Notes under the pieces: model-generated
The model's input: only the letters and a program-made list of their open reading frames with translations
Databases searched by the model: none
Told to the model about the DNA's origin: nothing
Made by a program: the position numbers and the translations under genes
Shown here: in pieces, positions 47,753 through 57,387 of the stretch
Numbering within the stretch: the first letter of the stretch is position 1
How the letters are laid out: every line of letters begins with the position of its first letter
From: CAIWHR01 sp963788185
Lineage (GTDB): Bacteria > Pseudomonadota > Gammaproteobacteria > Burkholderiales > Casimicrobiaceae
Assembly (NCBI GenBank): GCA_963788185.1
Contig: CAWBGE010000013.1
Location: 62,001-126,000, forward strand
Length of the DNA: 64,000 nucleotides
Reading direction: 5' to 3'

Positions 47753-48892
47753 ATGCGCCGCCAGAAAGTGATCGTAGGGATGTCGGGCGGTGTCGACTCG
47801 TCGGTCGCCGCCTGGCTGCTGAAGCAGCAGGGCTTCGACGTCGTCGGCCTGTTCATGAAGAACTGGGAGGACGACGACACCGACGACTATTGCACGTCGC
47901 GCACCGACCTCGTCGATGCCGTATCGGTCGCCGACGTCATCGGCATCGACATCGAGGCCGTCAATTTTGCCGCGCAGTATCGCGAGCGGGTATTCGCCCA
48001 CTTCCTGCGCGAGTATCAGGCCGGACGCACGCCCAATCCCGACGTGCTCTGCAACAGCGAGATCAAGTTTCGCGCGTTCCTCGACCGCGCGCTGGCGATG
48101 GGGGCGGACTGGATCGCGACCGGCCACTACGCGCGGGTCAGGCGCAACGCCACCGGGGTCGAACTGCTGAAGGCGTTCGACGCAACGAAGGACCAGAGCT
48201 ACTTCCTGCATCGCCTGACGCAGGCGCAGCTTGCCCCGGTGCTGTTTCCGCTGGGGGACTTGCCCAAACGCAACGTACGCGCGATCGCCAGGCGCGAGGG
48301 CATCCCGACGTGGGCGAAGAAGGACTCGACGGGAATCTGCTTCATCGGTGAGCGGCCGTTTCGCGACTTCCTGGCGCGGTACCTGCCGCGCGAGCCGGGG
48401 CCGATCGAGACGCCGGATCGTTCCGTGGTCGGGCGCCACGGCGGACTTGCGTATTACACGCTGGGGCAGCGTCAGGGACTGGGGATCGGCGGCACCCGGG
48501 CGGGAGGCGGTGCGCCCTGGTTCGTCGCCGCCAAGGACCGATCGCGCAATGCGCTGATCGTGGTCCAGGGACACGACCATCCGCTGCTCTATCGCGGCGA
48601 GGTCGCCGCGCATGAGATGCATTGGATTGCCGGCACGCCATGCGCACCCGAAATGCGTGCGCGCCTGGGTGCCAAGACCCGCTATCGCATGCCGGATGCC
48701 GCGTGCGCGATCGAGGCTGACGGCGATGGTTCGGTCAACGCCAGATTTGCACTGCCCCAATGGGCGCCGACGCCCGGACAATACCTGGTGCTCTACGACG
48801 GCGACGTGTGCCTGGGGGGCGGCGTCATTGTCGAGACGCCGCCGCGTTCGCCCGCGCGCGAAAGTGCAGGCGCGACGTCCGGCAACGCTTGA
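47753..48892 (+). CDS. mnmA: tRNA-specific 2-thiouridylase MnmA
   Basis: Forms s2U34 on Glu, Gln and Lys tRNAs. 379 residues. PP-loop VIVGMSGGVDSSVAAWLLK, and the two catalytic cysteines in NPDVLCNSEIKF and DSTGICFIGERPF. FMKNWEDDDTDDYC and FPLGDLPKRNVRAIAR are further family blocks. ATG 47753 is preferred to a TTG one codon earlier. A short Ala/Ser-rich C-terminal tail follows the usual end. Confidence 0.96.
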   Translation: MRRQKVIVGMSGGVDSSVAAWLLKQQGFDVVGLFMKNWEDDDTDDYCTSRTDLVDAVSVADVIGIDIEAVNFAAQYRERVFAHFLREYQAGRTPNPDVLCNSEIKFRAFLDRALAMGADWIATGHYARVRRNATGVELLKAFDATKDQSYFLHRLTQAQLAPVLFPLGDLPKRNVRAIARREGIPTWAKKDSTGICFIGERPFRDFLARYLPREPGPIETPDRSVVGRHGGLAYYTLGQRQGLGIGGTRAGGGAPWFVAAKDRSRNALIVVQGHDHPLLYRGEVAAHEMHWIAGTPCAPEMRARLGAKTRYRMPDAACAIEADGDGSVNARFALPQWAPTPGQYLVLYDGDVCLGGGVIVETPPRSPARESAGATSGNA

Positions 48893-48946
48893 ACCGGCCG
48901 AGCCGATTTTCCGTCCGGTAGCGTTGCCGTGGCGCTGCCGTCGAAA

Positions 48947-49438
48947 TCAGAACGGAATGTCGTCGTCGAAATCGTCGGGATTGGATTTCTTCGGCGCGGC
49001 CGCGGGTTTGCTCCCGCCGCCGCCGGCGGGACGCGCCGCCGTGGTGCTGCCGCCCCCGCCGGCACCGCCGAATTCGGCATCGCTGCCGCCACTGCCGCCG
49101 CCCTCGCGGGCGCCGCCGAGCAGCTGCATCCGGTCGCCGACGACCTCGGTCGAATAGCGCTCCTGGCCTTCCTTGTCGGTGTACTTGCGCGTCTGCAGGC
49201 GGCCCTCGATATAGACCGAGCGGCCTTTCTTCAGGTACTCGCCGGCGATCTCGGCCTGGCGCCCGAACAGCACGACCGTGTGCCACTCGGTCTTTTCCTG
49301 CTTCTCGCCGCTCTTGTCCTTCCAGGTTTCGGTGGTGGCCAGGCGCAGGTTGGTGACGGCATCGCCGCCGGTGGTATAGCGCGTCTCTGGGTCGCGGCCG
49401 AGGTTGCCGATCAGGATGACTTTGTTTACCGAAGCCAT
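48947..49438 (-). CDS. ssb: Single-stranded DNA-binding protein
   Basis: 163 residues. OB-fold start ASVNKVILIGNLGRDPETRY and the core GEYLKKGRSVYIEGRLQTRK, followed by a Gly-rich linker and the acidic partner-binding tip DDFDDDIPF. ATG 49438 shares one base with the upstream MFS stop (TAATG), so translation is coupled. Lies in the widely conserved uvrA / MFS / ssb neighbourhood. Confidence 0.97.
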   Translation of the reverse strand: MASVNKVILIGNLGRDPETRYTTGGDAVTNLRLATTETWKDKSGEKQEKTEWHTVVLFGRQAEIAGEYLKKGRSVYIEGRLQTRKYTDKEGQERYSTEVVGDRMQLLGGAREGGGSGGSDAEFGGAGGGGSTTAARPAGGGGSKPAAAPKKSNPDDFDDDIPF

Positions 49439-50691
49439 TAGGTTTCTCCCATCGAATAGTTGGCGGGTTTGTAGACCGGCGGCGCACTCATCGTCGCGCT
49501 CACCGCTAGCCACAGTGCCGTGAGCACGAGGCAAAAGCCGAATACGGCAACGCTGCCGTAATGCTGCGAGAGCCAGCCGCCCGCGGCCGCTCCGACAAAG
49601 GCACCGAGGAATTGCACGCTGGAGTAGATGCCGCTGGCGGTGCCCTTGATGGCGGGCGGGGCGTACTTCGACACCAGCGAGGGCAGCGTGGCTTCGAGAA
49701 GGTTGAAGCCGGTGAAGAACACGACCAGCGCGACGATGGTGATGGTCAACGATGTTCCTGCGAGCGCGAGCAGCGTCTGCCCGACGAACAGTACGGCCAC
49801 GGCGCCGATGAACACCGGCTTGCCGTGGCCGGGACGATCGGCACGCATCATCGCCGGCATCATCAGGACGATCGACCCCACCAGCACCGGAAGATAGACG
49901 AGCCAGTGCCTGGCGACCGGCACGCCGTTGTCGCGCAGCATGAACGGCACCTGCACGAACAGCGCCATCAGCGCAGCGTGCAGCGCGAAGATGCCGTAGT
50001 TGAGGCGCAGCAACTGGCCATCGAACAGCGCGTCATGCCATTGACCGGCCGAGTCGCTGCGCGGGGGCTCGGCTTCGGGATCGGGAACGGTGCCCTTGAG
50101 CAGGCCGATGGCGGCGAGCGCCAGCACGCCGGTGACGATGAAGATCCCTGGCACGCCGATGACCGTGGTCAGCGCGGGTCCGGCGATCAGCGACAGCGCG
50201 AAGGTGGCGCCGATGGTCATTCCGATGACGGCCATCGCCCGCGTGCGCACGACGTCGCGCGTCAGGTCGGCGGTGAGCGCGATCACGGCCGCGGATATGG
50301 CGCCGGCGCCCTGCAGCGTGCGCCCGGCGATGGTCCAGAGGATGGTCGGCGCCCACGCGGCGACAAAGCTGCCTGCGGCGAAGATCACCAGCCCGACGAT
50401 GATGACGGGCTTGCGGCCGAAACGGTCCGACGCCCAGCCGAAGGGGATCTGCAGAATCGCCTGCGTAAGACCGTAGGCGCCCAGCGCCAATCCGACCAGC
50501 GCGTGATCGCGGCCGCCAGGCAGGGTTTCGGCGTACAGCGCCAGCACCGGCAGCACGATGAACATGCCGAGCATGCGGAGGCCGTAGATGCCGGCGAGTC
50601 CCGTGGTGGCGCGGCGCTCGGTCGGGGTCATGCGCACCTTCGGCGGGCGCGAGGTCGAAGCAGCGGCGGCGGTTTCGCGGTCTTGCGGCAT
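49438..50691 (-). CDS. MFS transporter adjacent to ssb
   Basis: 417 residues, about twelve hydrophobic segments. The N-terminal block TGLAGIYGLRMLGMFIVLPV and the loop PFGWASDRFGRKPVIIVGLV mark the MFS_1 group found between uvrA and ssb in proteobacteria. ATG 50691 starts before a short polar region; an internal ATG at 50631 also gives a typical start. The substrate is unknown; conservation of location is the main clue. Confidence 0.85.
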   Translation of the reverse strand: MPQDRETAAAASTSRPPKVRMTPTERRATTGLAGIYGLRMLGMFIVLPVLALYAETLPGGRDHALVGLALGAYGLTQAILQIPFGWASDRFGRKPVIIVGLVIFAAGSFVAAWAPTILWTIAGRTLQGAGAISAAVIALTADLTRDVVRTRAMAVIGMTIGATFALSLIAGPALTTVIGVPGIFIVTGVLALAAIGLLKGTVPDPEAEPPRSDSAGQWHDALFDGQLLRLNYGIFALHAALMALFVQVPFMLRDNGVPVARHWLVYLPVLVGSIVLMMPAMMRADRPGHGKPVFIGAVAVLFVGQTLLALAGTSLTITIVALVVFFTGFNLLEATLPSLVSKYAPPAIKGTASGIYSSVQFLGAFVGAAAGGWLSQHYGSVAVFGFCLVLTALWLAVSATMSAPPVYKPANYSMGET

Positions 50692-50890
50692 GGAGTGATG
50701 GGGCTCGGGCAGGGAATCGCGGACCGGCTGCCGGTCGAAGCGCCTGCACGGCTGGAGAGGAGGTGCGAATTGGCAGTATAGTAACAGGTTGCCCGCCGCT
50801 GCCGTATGCGACGGACGGATTAGGCCGCTCGGCTGCGCAACGGCGCCGGGTGGTCGGCCCGCAACACCCGAAAGCACATTCGCCAGACCG

Positions 50891-53752
50891 ATGGAATACA
50901 TACGCATCCGCGGCGCGCGCACGCACAACCTGCGCAACGTCAACCTGGATCTGCCCCGGCATCGGCTGGTCGTGGTGACCGGGCTGTCCGGTTCCGGCAA
51001 GAGCTCGCTGGCCTTCGACACGCTGTACGCGGAAGGGCAGCGCCGCTACGTCGAGTCGCTGTCGTCGTACGCGCGGCAATTCCTGCAGTTGATGGAAAAG
51101 CCCGACGTCGACCTGATCGAGGGACTTTCACCGGCGATTTCGATCGAGCAGAAGGCGACGTCGCACAATCCGCGCTCGACGGTGGGCACCGTCACCGAGA
51201 TCCACGACTACCTGCGCCTGCTCTACGCGCGCGTCGGCGACCCGCACTGCCCCGACCACCCTTCGCTGAAACTCGCCGCGATGACGATTTCGCAGATGGT
51301 CGACGCCACGCTGGCGCTGCCCGAGGACACGAAGCTGATGATCCTCGCGCCGGTGGTCGTCAACCGCAAGGGCGAGCAGATCGAGCTCTTCGTCGAACTG
51401 CGCGCCAAGGGATTCGTCCGCGTTCGCGTCGACGGCAAGGTGCACGAGATCGACGCGGTGCCCAAGCTCGCCAAGAGCACGAAGCACACGATCGAAGTCG
51501 TAGTCGACCGCCTGAAGGTCCGCGCCGACATGAAGCAGCGGCTGGCCGAGTCGTACGAGACCGCGCTGCGCAACGGCGACGGCCGCGCCATCGCGGTCGA
51601 GATGGACGGCGGGCGCGAGCATCTCTACTCGGCGAAGTTCGCCTGCCCGATCTGCAACTACTCGCTGTCCGAACTGGAGCCGCGGCTGTTTTCGTTCAAC
51701 AGCCCGATGGGCGCGTGTCCGCGCTGCGATGGCCTGGGTTCGATCAGCTTCTTCGATCCCAAGCGCATCGTGGCCTTCCCGCAGCTGTCGCTGGCCTCGG
51801 GGACGATCAAGGGCTGGGACCGGCGCAACCAGTTCTATTTCCAGATGCTGCAGGGGCTGGCGAAGCACGCCGGGTTCGACCTGGAGCGCCCGTTCGCGAG
51901 GCTCCCCGAGCGGGTGCAGCAGCTGGTGCTCTACGGCAGCGGCGAGGAGAAGATTCCGTTCACCTACGTGTCGGAGCGCGGCAAGCCGCTGGTGCGCGAG
52001 CACAGCTTCGAGGGCATCATCCCCAATCTCGAGCGCCGCTACCGCGAAACCGACTCGATGATGGTGCGCGAGGAATTGGCCAAGTACCTGAACTCCAAGG
52101 CATGTCCCGAGTGCGCCGGGACCCGGCTGCGGCGCGAGGCGCGGCACGTGAAGGTCGGCAACGGTGCCGATGCGCGCGCGATCTTCGAGGTCTCCGGCAT
52201 GCCGCTGAAGGAAGCTTCGGCGCACTTCGCCCGCCTCTCGCTCGAAGGGCAGAAGCAGGCGATCGCCGAGAAGATCGTCAAGGAGATCGGCAACCGGCTC
52301 CAGTTCCTCAACAACGTCGGGCTCGACTACCTGTCGCTGGACCGCTCGGCGGAGACGCTCTCCGGCGGCGAGGCGCAGCGCATCCGGCTCGCTTCGCAGA
52401 TCGGGTCGGGCCTGACCGGCGTGATGTACGTGCTGGACGAGCCGTCGATCGGGCTGCACCAGCGCGACAACGACCGCCTGCTCGCGACCCTCAAGCATCT
52501 GCGCGATCTCGGCAACAGCGTCATCGTCGTCGAGCACGATCAGGACGCGATTTGCGCTGCCGACTACATCGTCGACATGGGTCCGGGCGCCGGTGAGCAC
52601 GGCGGCCAGATCGTCGCGCAAGGCACGCCGGAGGAAATCCGGCTGTCGCCGCAGTCGCTGACCGGGCAGTACCTCAGCGGGCAGCGGCAGATCCCGATGC
52701 CCGCGCGCCGGCATCGCGCGGATCCGCAGCGCAAGTTCGTCATCGAGGGCGCGCGCGGCAACAACTTGCAGGGCGTCACGCTCAACCTGCCGGTGGGGCT
52801 GTTCGTCTGCGTCACCGGCGTGTCGGGCTCGGGAAAATCGACACTGATCAACGACACCCTCTACCACGCCGTCGCGCGGCAGATCTACGGCAGCACCGAG
52901 GAGCCGGCGCCGTTCGACGAGATGCACGGGCTCGATCATTTCGACAAGGTGATCAGCGTCGACCAGAGCCCGATCGGACGCACGCCGCGCTCGAATCCGG
53001 CCACCTACACCGGCTTGTTCACGCCGATCCGCGAGTTGTTCTCGCAGGTGAAGGAAGCGCGCGAACGCGGTTACGGACCGGGCCGCTTCTCGTTCAACGT
53101 CAAGGGGGGGCGTTGCGAGGCCTGCCAGGGCGACGGCCTGATCAAGGTCGAGATGCACTTCCTCCCCGATGTCTACGTGTCCTGCGACGTCTGCCACGGC
53201 CAGCGCTACAACCGCGAGACGCTGGAGATCCGCTACAAGGACTGCAACATCCACCAGGTGCTGGCGATGACCGTCGAGCAGGCGCACGCGTTCTTCGAAC
53301 CGGTGCCGGTGGTCGCGCGGAAGCTGCGGACGCTGCTCGACGTGGGCCTGGGCTACATCACGCTGGGCCAGTCGGCGACGACGCTGTCGGGGGGCGAGGC
53401 GCAGCGCGTCAAGCTCGCGCTTGAATTGTCCAAGCGCGACACCGGGCGCACGCTCTACATCCTCGACGAGCCCACGACGGGATTGCATTTCCAGGACATC
53501 GAACTGCTGCTGTCGGTGCTGCACCGGTTGCGCGATCACGGCAATACGATCGTCGTGATCGAGCACAACCTCGATGTGATCAAGACGGCTGACTGGATCG
53601 TCGACCTGGGTCCGGAAGGCGGCGCGGGGGGCGGGCGCGTCGTCGCGCAGGGGACGCCCGAGGAGATCGTCACCGTCGCGGCAAGCCACACCGGGCGCTA
53701 TCTCAAGCCCGTGCTCGATGCGCACAGGCGGCGGCGCCCGCGCGCAGCCTGA
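50891..53752 (+). CDS. uvrA: UvrA, excinuclease ABC subunit A
   Basis: DNA damage sensor of nucleotide excision repair, 953 residues. First ABC: Walker A VVVTGLSGSGKSSLAFDTL, signature TLSGGEAQRIRLASQIGSGL, and its Walker B region VLDEPSIGLHQRDN. Second ABC: GVSGSGKSTLINDTL, TTLSGGEAQRVKLALELSKR and ILDEPTTGLHFQDIELL. The zinc modules have CPICNYSL with CPRCDGLG, and CEACQGDG with CDVCHGQRY. Complete. ATG 50891 begins MEYIRIRGARTHNLRNVNLD, the family start. A possible -10 for this divergent region exists but no SOS box. Confidence 0.98.
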   Translation: MEYIRIRGARTHNLRNVNLDLPRHRLVVVTGLSGSGKSSLAFDTLYAEGQRRYVESLSSYARQFLQLMEKPDVDLIEGLSPAISIEQKATSHNPRSTVGTVTEIHDYLRLLYARVGDPHCPDHPSLKLAAMTISQMVDATLALPEDTKLMILAPVVVNRKGEQIELFVELRAKGFVRVRVDGKVHEIDAVPKLAKSTKHTIEVVVDRLKVRADMKQRLAESYETALRNGDGRAIAVEMDGGREHLYSAKFACPICNYSLSELEPRLFSFNSPMGACPRCDGLGSISFFDPKRIVAFPQLSLASGTIKGWDRRNQFYFQMLQGLAKHAGFDLERPFARLPERVQQLVLYGSGEEKIPFTYVSERGKPLVREHSFEGIIPNLERRYRETDSMMVREELAKYLNSKACPECAGTRLRREARHVKVGNGADARAIFEVSGMPLKEASAHFARLSLEGQKQAIAEKIVKEIGNRLQFLNNVGLDYLSLDRSAETLSGGEAQRIRLASQIGSGLTGVMYVLDEPSIGLHQRDNDRLLATLKHLRDLGNSVIVVEHDQDAICAADYIVDMGPGAGEHGGQIVAQGTPEEIRLSPQSLTGQYLSGQRQIPMPARRHRADPQRKFVIEGARGNNLQGVTLNLPVGLFVCVTGVSGSGKSTLINDTLYHAVARQIYGSTEEPAPFDEMHGLDHFDKVISVDQSPIGRTPRSNPATYTGLFTPIRELFSQVKEARERGYGPGRFSFNVKGGRCEACQGDGLIKVEMHFLPDVYVSCDVCHGQRYNRETLEIRYKDCNIHQVLAMTVEQAHAFFEPVPVVARKLRTLLDVGLGYITLGQSATTLSGGEAQRVKLALELSKRDTGRTLYILDEPTTGLHFQDIELLLSVLHRLRDHGNTIVVIEHNLDVIKTADWIVDLGPEGGAGGGRVVAQGTPEEIVTVAASHTGRYLKPVLDAHRRRRPRAA

Positions 53753-53773
53753 ATCCAGGCGGCGCCAGTCTTC

Positions 53774-53841
53774 GTAGGAGCGCCTTCAGGCGCGAATGCC
53801 TTGACGCAGCGGCTGCAATTCGCGCCTGAAGGCGCTCCTAC
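53774..53841. repeat. Inverted REP pair (BIME-like) between convergent genes
   Basis: Left arm GTAGGAGCGCCTTCAGGCGCGAAT (53774-53797, 24 bases) is perfectly inverted at 53818-53841; the spacer is 20 bases. Each arm is itself an imperfect hairpin (GCGCCTTCAGGCGC). The right arm carries the TAG stop codon (53840-53838) of the hyfI-like gene on the minus strand. The pair would act as a strong two-way transcription block between uvrA and the complex genes. A degenerate copy lies at 33248-33318. No transposase of the TnpA-REP type is in the window. Confidence 0.92.
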
Positions 53842-54365
53842 AACGACGCAGGCTTCGTTGTGCCGCCGCTGATCGCGGCCAGGATGCCCTGCAGCAATGC
53901 GGTGGGCGTCGGCGGGCATCCCGGCACCTCGATGTCGACGGGAATCACGTTCGCGACGCGACCCATGCTCGCGTAGCTCTCGCCGAAGATCCCGCCGTTG
54001 CAGCCGCAGTCGCCGACCGCGACCACGAGCTTGGGGTCGGGCGTCGCCTCCCAGGTGCGCTTCAGCGCGATGGCCATGTGTTTCGACACCGGTCCGGTCA
54101 CCAGCAGCATGTCGGCGTGGCGTGGACTCGCCACGAACCTGATGCCGAGGCCCTCGATGTTGTAGTACGGATTGCCCAGCGCGTGGATCTCGAGTTCGCA
54201 TCCGTTGCAGGAGCCCGCGTCGACCTGGCGGATGGCGAGCGCGCGCCCGATCGTGCGCCAGATGGCGTCCTGCAAATGCGCGATGTCGACGCCCTCGCCG
54301 GCCGGCGGCGGGGCGGGCTCGGTCTTGATGCCGGTACGGGCGATCTGGCGCAGGATGTGCAGCAT
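53838..54365 (-). CDS. Small Fe-S subunit of Ehr-type complex (HyfI/NuoB-like)
   Basis: 175 residues, similar to NuoB and HyfI, holding one [4Fe-4S] cluster. The ligands are C53 and C56 in SCNGCELE, the GDCGCNGG site (C120/C122) and C150 in VPGCPPTP. The N-terminal PxxP-rich segment is extended. It is the last gene of the six-gene unit, and its ATG lies 12 bases beyond the hyfG-like stop. The last codons TCG-TTG-TAG lead straight into the REP arm. Together with the HyfG-like subunit it forms the peripheral module. Confidence 0.88.
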   Translation of the reverse strand: MLHILRQIARTGIKTEPAPPPAGEGVDIAHLQDAIWRTIGRALAIRQVDAGSCNGCELEIHALGNPYYNIEGLGIRFVASPRHADMLLVTGPVSKHMAIALKRTWEATPDPKLVVAVGDCGCNGGIFGESYASMGRVANVIPVDIEVPGCPPTPTALLQGILAAISGGTTKPASL

Positions 54366-54376
54366 GGCGGGTCGGG

Positions 54377-55918
54377 TTACAGATCCTGTCCGCTGTAGGA
54401 CAGATTGAACGATTTGTTGATCAGAGGAAAATCGGGAACGATGTTGCCGATCACCGCGTGCTCGAGCACCGGCCAGTTGGCCACCGACGGATCGTGCGGG
54501 TGACAACGCCGGATCGCGCCCTCGGGCCCGCTCTGCAGCGCGATCAGCACCGGCCCGCGCCAACCTTCGATGAGACCGATGCCCCATCGCCTCGGCGCTG
54601 CCACCGGCACCGGGATGAGCGTGTCGCCGTCGGGCAGTCGGTGCAGGATCATGCGGATGAGGCGCAGCGACTCCAGCGCCTCGTCGAAGCGGACGGCGAC
54701 GCGCGCCGCGACGTCGCCTTCGCTGCGCACGGCCTTTCGCACCTCCAGCATGTCGTAGGGGGCGCCCGGCATGTCGCAGCGCAGGTCCTGCGCCTGTCCG
54801 CTCGCGCGCGCCGCGAGTCCCGTCAGCCCCAGCTTGACGGCCAGCGCCGGCGTGACGATGCCGCAGGTGCGGAAGCGATCCTGCAGGCCGGCGTGGTCGT
54901 CGAAGATGTCGCGCAGCAGACGGATCTCGTCGTCGAGGCGCGTGCACTGATCGTGGATCGCCGACGCCTGCTCAGCCGCGATGTCGCCGGCGACGCCGCC
55001 GGGAACGACGTAGTCCATCATCAGGCGGTGTCCGAAGGCGCCCAGGTTGACGCGCAGCACTTCCTCCTTCAGTCGCGAGAACTGCGCCAGCCCGAAGGCA
55101 AATCCGCCATCGTTGGCGAGATAACCCAGATCGCCCAGATGGTTGCCCAGACGTTCCCGCTCCAGCGCCAGCGCGCGCAACCAGGCGGCGCGGGCCGGCA
55201 CGTCGACCACCGCCAGCGACTCCAGCGCCTGTGCGTAGGCCCAGGCGTAGGCAACCGTGCTATCCCCGGAAACCCGGCCGGCAAGACGACAGCCTTCCGC
55301 GAGCGAGAAGTCCTCGAAGCGCTTTTCGATTCCCTTGTGCACGTAGCCCAGCCGTTGCTCGAGGCGCAGCACCTTTTCGCCGACGATCTGGAAACGGAAA
55401 TGACCGGGTTCGATGATCCCCGCGTGCACCGGTCCGACCGCGATCTCGTGGACGCCATCGCCCTCGACCCGGACGAACGCATAGTCCTCCTGCCCCGGCT
55501 CCCATTTCGCCGATGCCTTGAAGTCGCGTCGCAGCGGAAACTGATCGATGGGCCAGCACGCCTGCCACGCCCAGGGCCGCTGGTCGTCCGCCTCGGAGGC
55601 TAGTCCGACGAGATCGAAGGCGGCGCGTTGCATCCGGTTGGCCGCCGGGAAGATCGTCGCCAGATCCGGGTAGTGCCCCTCGGGCGGCAACGAGTGCTCG
55701 AGCAGCGTAAGGCCCTCGGCATCGCGCAGCAGCACGCGCAGGCAGTAACCGCGGGCGTAGTCGCGCTCGTCGCTGGCCCAAAGCGCCACCAGCTGGCCGC
55801 CCTGTTCCCATCCGAGCCTGCAGGCGGAAAGCAACTGGCCGGAGCTCACCTGGCAGCACTGGCCCGGCAGCGTCGAGGCGAGCGGAGTGGCCGAGAGGCC
55901 GAGGGGATTGACGTTCAT
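54377..55918 (-). CDS. Large subunit of Ehr-type complex (HyfG/NuoCD-like) without NiFe ligands
   Basis: 513 residues. The first 150 residues resemble NuoC (HyfG N-terminal domain); the rest resembles NuoD. Residues 162-174 read GPVHAGIIEPGHF as in HycE and HyfG. Where hydrogenases have RICGxC, this protein has RVSGDSTVAYAW (residues 215-226), and the C-terminal DPCxxC is replaced by SFNLSYSGQDL. All four Ni-Fe cysteine ligands are therefore missing, so no hydrogenase activity is expected. This matches the energy-converting hydrogenase-related (Ehr) class. Electron donor and substrate are unknown. Confidence 0.9.
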   Translation of the reverse strand: MNVNPLGLSATPLASTLPGQCCQVSSGQLLSACRLGWEQGGQLVALWASDERDYARGYCLRVLLRDAEGLTLLEHSLPPEGHYPDLATIFPAANRMQRAAFDLVGLASEADDQRPWAWQACWPIDQFPLRRDFKASAKWEPGQEDYAFVRVEGDGVHEIAVGPVHAGIIEPGHFRFQIVGEKVLRLEQRLGYVHKGIEKRFEDFSLAEGCRLAGRVSGDSTVAYAWAYAQALESLAVVDVPARAAWLRALALERERLGNHLGDLGYLANDGGFAFGLAQFSRLKEEVLRVNLGAFGHRLMMDYVVPGGVAGDIAAEQASAIHDQCTRLDDEIRLLRDIFDDHAGLQDRFRTCGIVTPALAVKLGLTGLAARASGQAQDLRCDMPGAPYDMLEVRKAVRSEGDVAARVAVRFDEALESLRLIRMILHRLPDGDTLIPVPVAAPRRWGIGLIEGWRGPVLIALQSGPEGAIRRCHPHDPSVANWPVLEHAVIGNIVPDFPLINKSFNLSYSGQDL

Positions 55919-55935
55919 CGTCGCAACCGCGCGGC

Positions 55936-57387
55936 TCAACCGATGAGCCTCGCCGCCTGGCGGTACCAGTCGGCGAGGAAGGGGGGAATCCACAGGCCCA
56001 GCATCAGCACCAGCGCGAGGTGAACGAACACCGGAACCATTGCCGGGCGCACGGGGAGGCGCTTGGCGGTCGATTCGCCGAACACCATCGGCTGCACGCG
56101 CGAGAAAACGGCCGCGAACGCAATGCCAAGCGCGATCAGCAGCAGGGGTGTTGCCCAGGGCTGCTCGCGCATCGCGGTCGTCAGGATCAGGAATTCGCTC
56201 GCAAACACGCCGAACGGCGGCATGCCGAGGATCGCGAGCGTTCCCAGCGTCAGTCCCCAGCCGATCATCGGGCTCTGCGCGATCAACCCGCGAATGTTAT
56301 CCATCACCTGGGTTCCGGTCTTCTGCGTCGCGTGACCGACGGCGAAGAAAATCGCCGATTTGGTGAGCGAGTGCACGGTCATGTGAAGGAGGCCGGCAAA
56401 GCTGGCCACCGGCCCGCCCATGCCGAAGGCGAACGTGATGATGCCCATGTGCTCGACCGACGAGTAGGCGAACATGCGCTTGATGTCCTTCTGTCGCGAC
56501 AGGAGGAATGCGGCGACCACGACCGACAGCAGGCCGAAGCCCATCATCAGATCCTTGGCGAAGGACGCTTCCACGGCACCCTCGACAAGCACCTTGGTGC
56601 GGACGACCGCGTACAACGCCACGTTCAGCAGCAGGCCGGAGAGCACCGCGGACACCGGAGTCGGACCTTCGGCGTGCGCGTCGGGCAGCCAGTTGTGCAG
56701 GGGGACGAGCCCGACCTTGGTGCCGTAGCCGACCAGCAGGAACACGAACGCGAGCGACAGCACCGTGGGCTCCAGCTGCCCCTTGACGGCATTGAGCTCC
56801 GTCCACAGCAGCGCTCCGCCCTCGGCCCCGAGGATCTTTTCCGCCGCGAAATAGAGCAGGATGGTGCCGAACAGCGCCTGGGCGATGCCGACGCCGCAGA
56901 GGATGAAGTATTTCCACGCCGCTTCGAGGCTCGCCGGCGTCCGGTACAGCGATACCAGCAGCACGGTGGTGAGCGTCGCGGCCTCCATCGCGACCCAGAG
57001 TATCCCCAGGTTGTTGGTGAGCAGCGCCACGAGCATCGTGCAATTGAAGAGCTGGTACATGCTGTGGTAGAGCCGCAGCCGGGCCGTCGTGAGCCGCCCG
57101 TGCTCCTGCTCGATTCGCATGTAGGGGCGCGAGAAGATCGAGGTCGTGAAACCCACGAACGCCGTCAGCGCGACCAGGAACACGTTGAACGGATCGACGA
57201 AGAACTGCTTGTCCAGCACCAGCAGCGGGCCGTCGACGGCGACGCGCCAGGTCAGCGCCGATGCCGCGAGCAGGGTCAGCAGGCTCACGCCGATGTTGAC
57301 GGCGTGCGCCTCGTCGCGCTCGCCGATGACGGCCAGCAAGGCGGCGCCGAGCAACGGCAAGCCGAGGACGGCGAGGATTTCGATCAC
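55936..57387 (-). CDS. Proton-pump-type membrane subunit HyfF-like
   Basis: 483-residue antiporter-like subunit (NuoL/M/N fold) with about fourteen hydrophobic segments. Start is GTG 57387, overlapping the HyfE-like stop; the normal N-terminus (IEILAVLGLPLLGAALLA) begins there. The key lysine/histidine belt of the family is seen in YGTKVGLVPLHNWLPDAHAE and PTPVSAVLSG, which place the proton-channel residues. ALYAVVRTKVL and SSVEHMGIITFAF are further landmarks. Confidence 0.9.
   Translation of the reverse strand: MIEILAVLGLPLLGAALLAVIGERDEAHAVNIGVSLLTLLAASALTWRVAVDGPLLVLDKQFFVDPFNVFLVALTAFVGFTTSIFSRPYMRIEQEHGRLTTARLRLYHSMYQLFNCTMLVALLTNNLGILWVAMEAATLTTVLLVSLYRTPASLEAAWKYFILCGVGIAQALFGTILLYFAAEKILGAEGGALLWTELNAVKGQLEPTVLSLAFVFLLVGYGTKVGLVPLHNWLPDAHAEGPTPVSAVLSGLLLNVALYAVVRTKVLVEGAVEASFAKDLMMGFGLLSVVVAAFLLSRQKDIKRMFAYSSVEHMGIITFAFGMGGPVASFAGLLHMTVHSLTKSAIFFAVGHATQKTGTQVMDNIRGLIAQSPMIGWGLTLGTLAILGMPPFGVFASEFLILTTAMREQPWATPLLLIALGIAFAAVFSRVQPMVFGESTAKRLPVRPAMVPVFVHLALVLMLGLWIPPFLADWYRQAARLIG

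Noticed and set aside
50760..50785. SOS box candidate CTGTTACTATACTGCC between the MFS gene and uvrA
   Set aside because: The left half fits CTGT but the right half lacks ACAG. It may be only a -10 (TATACT) for the MFS gene.
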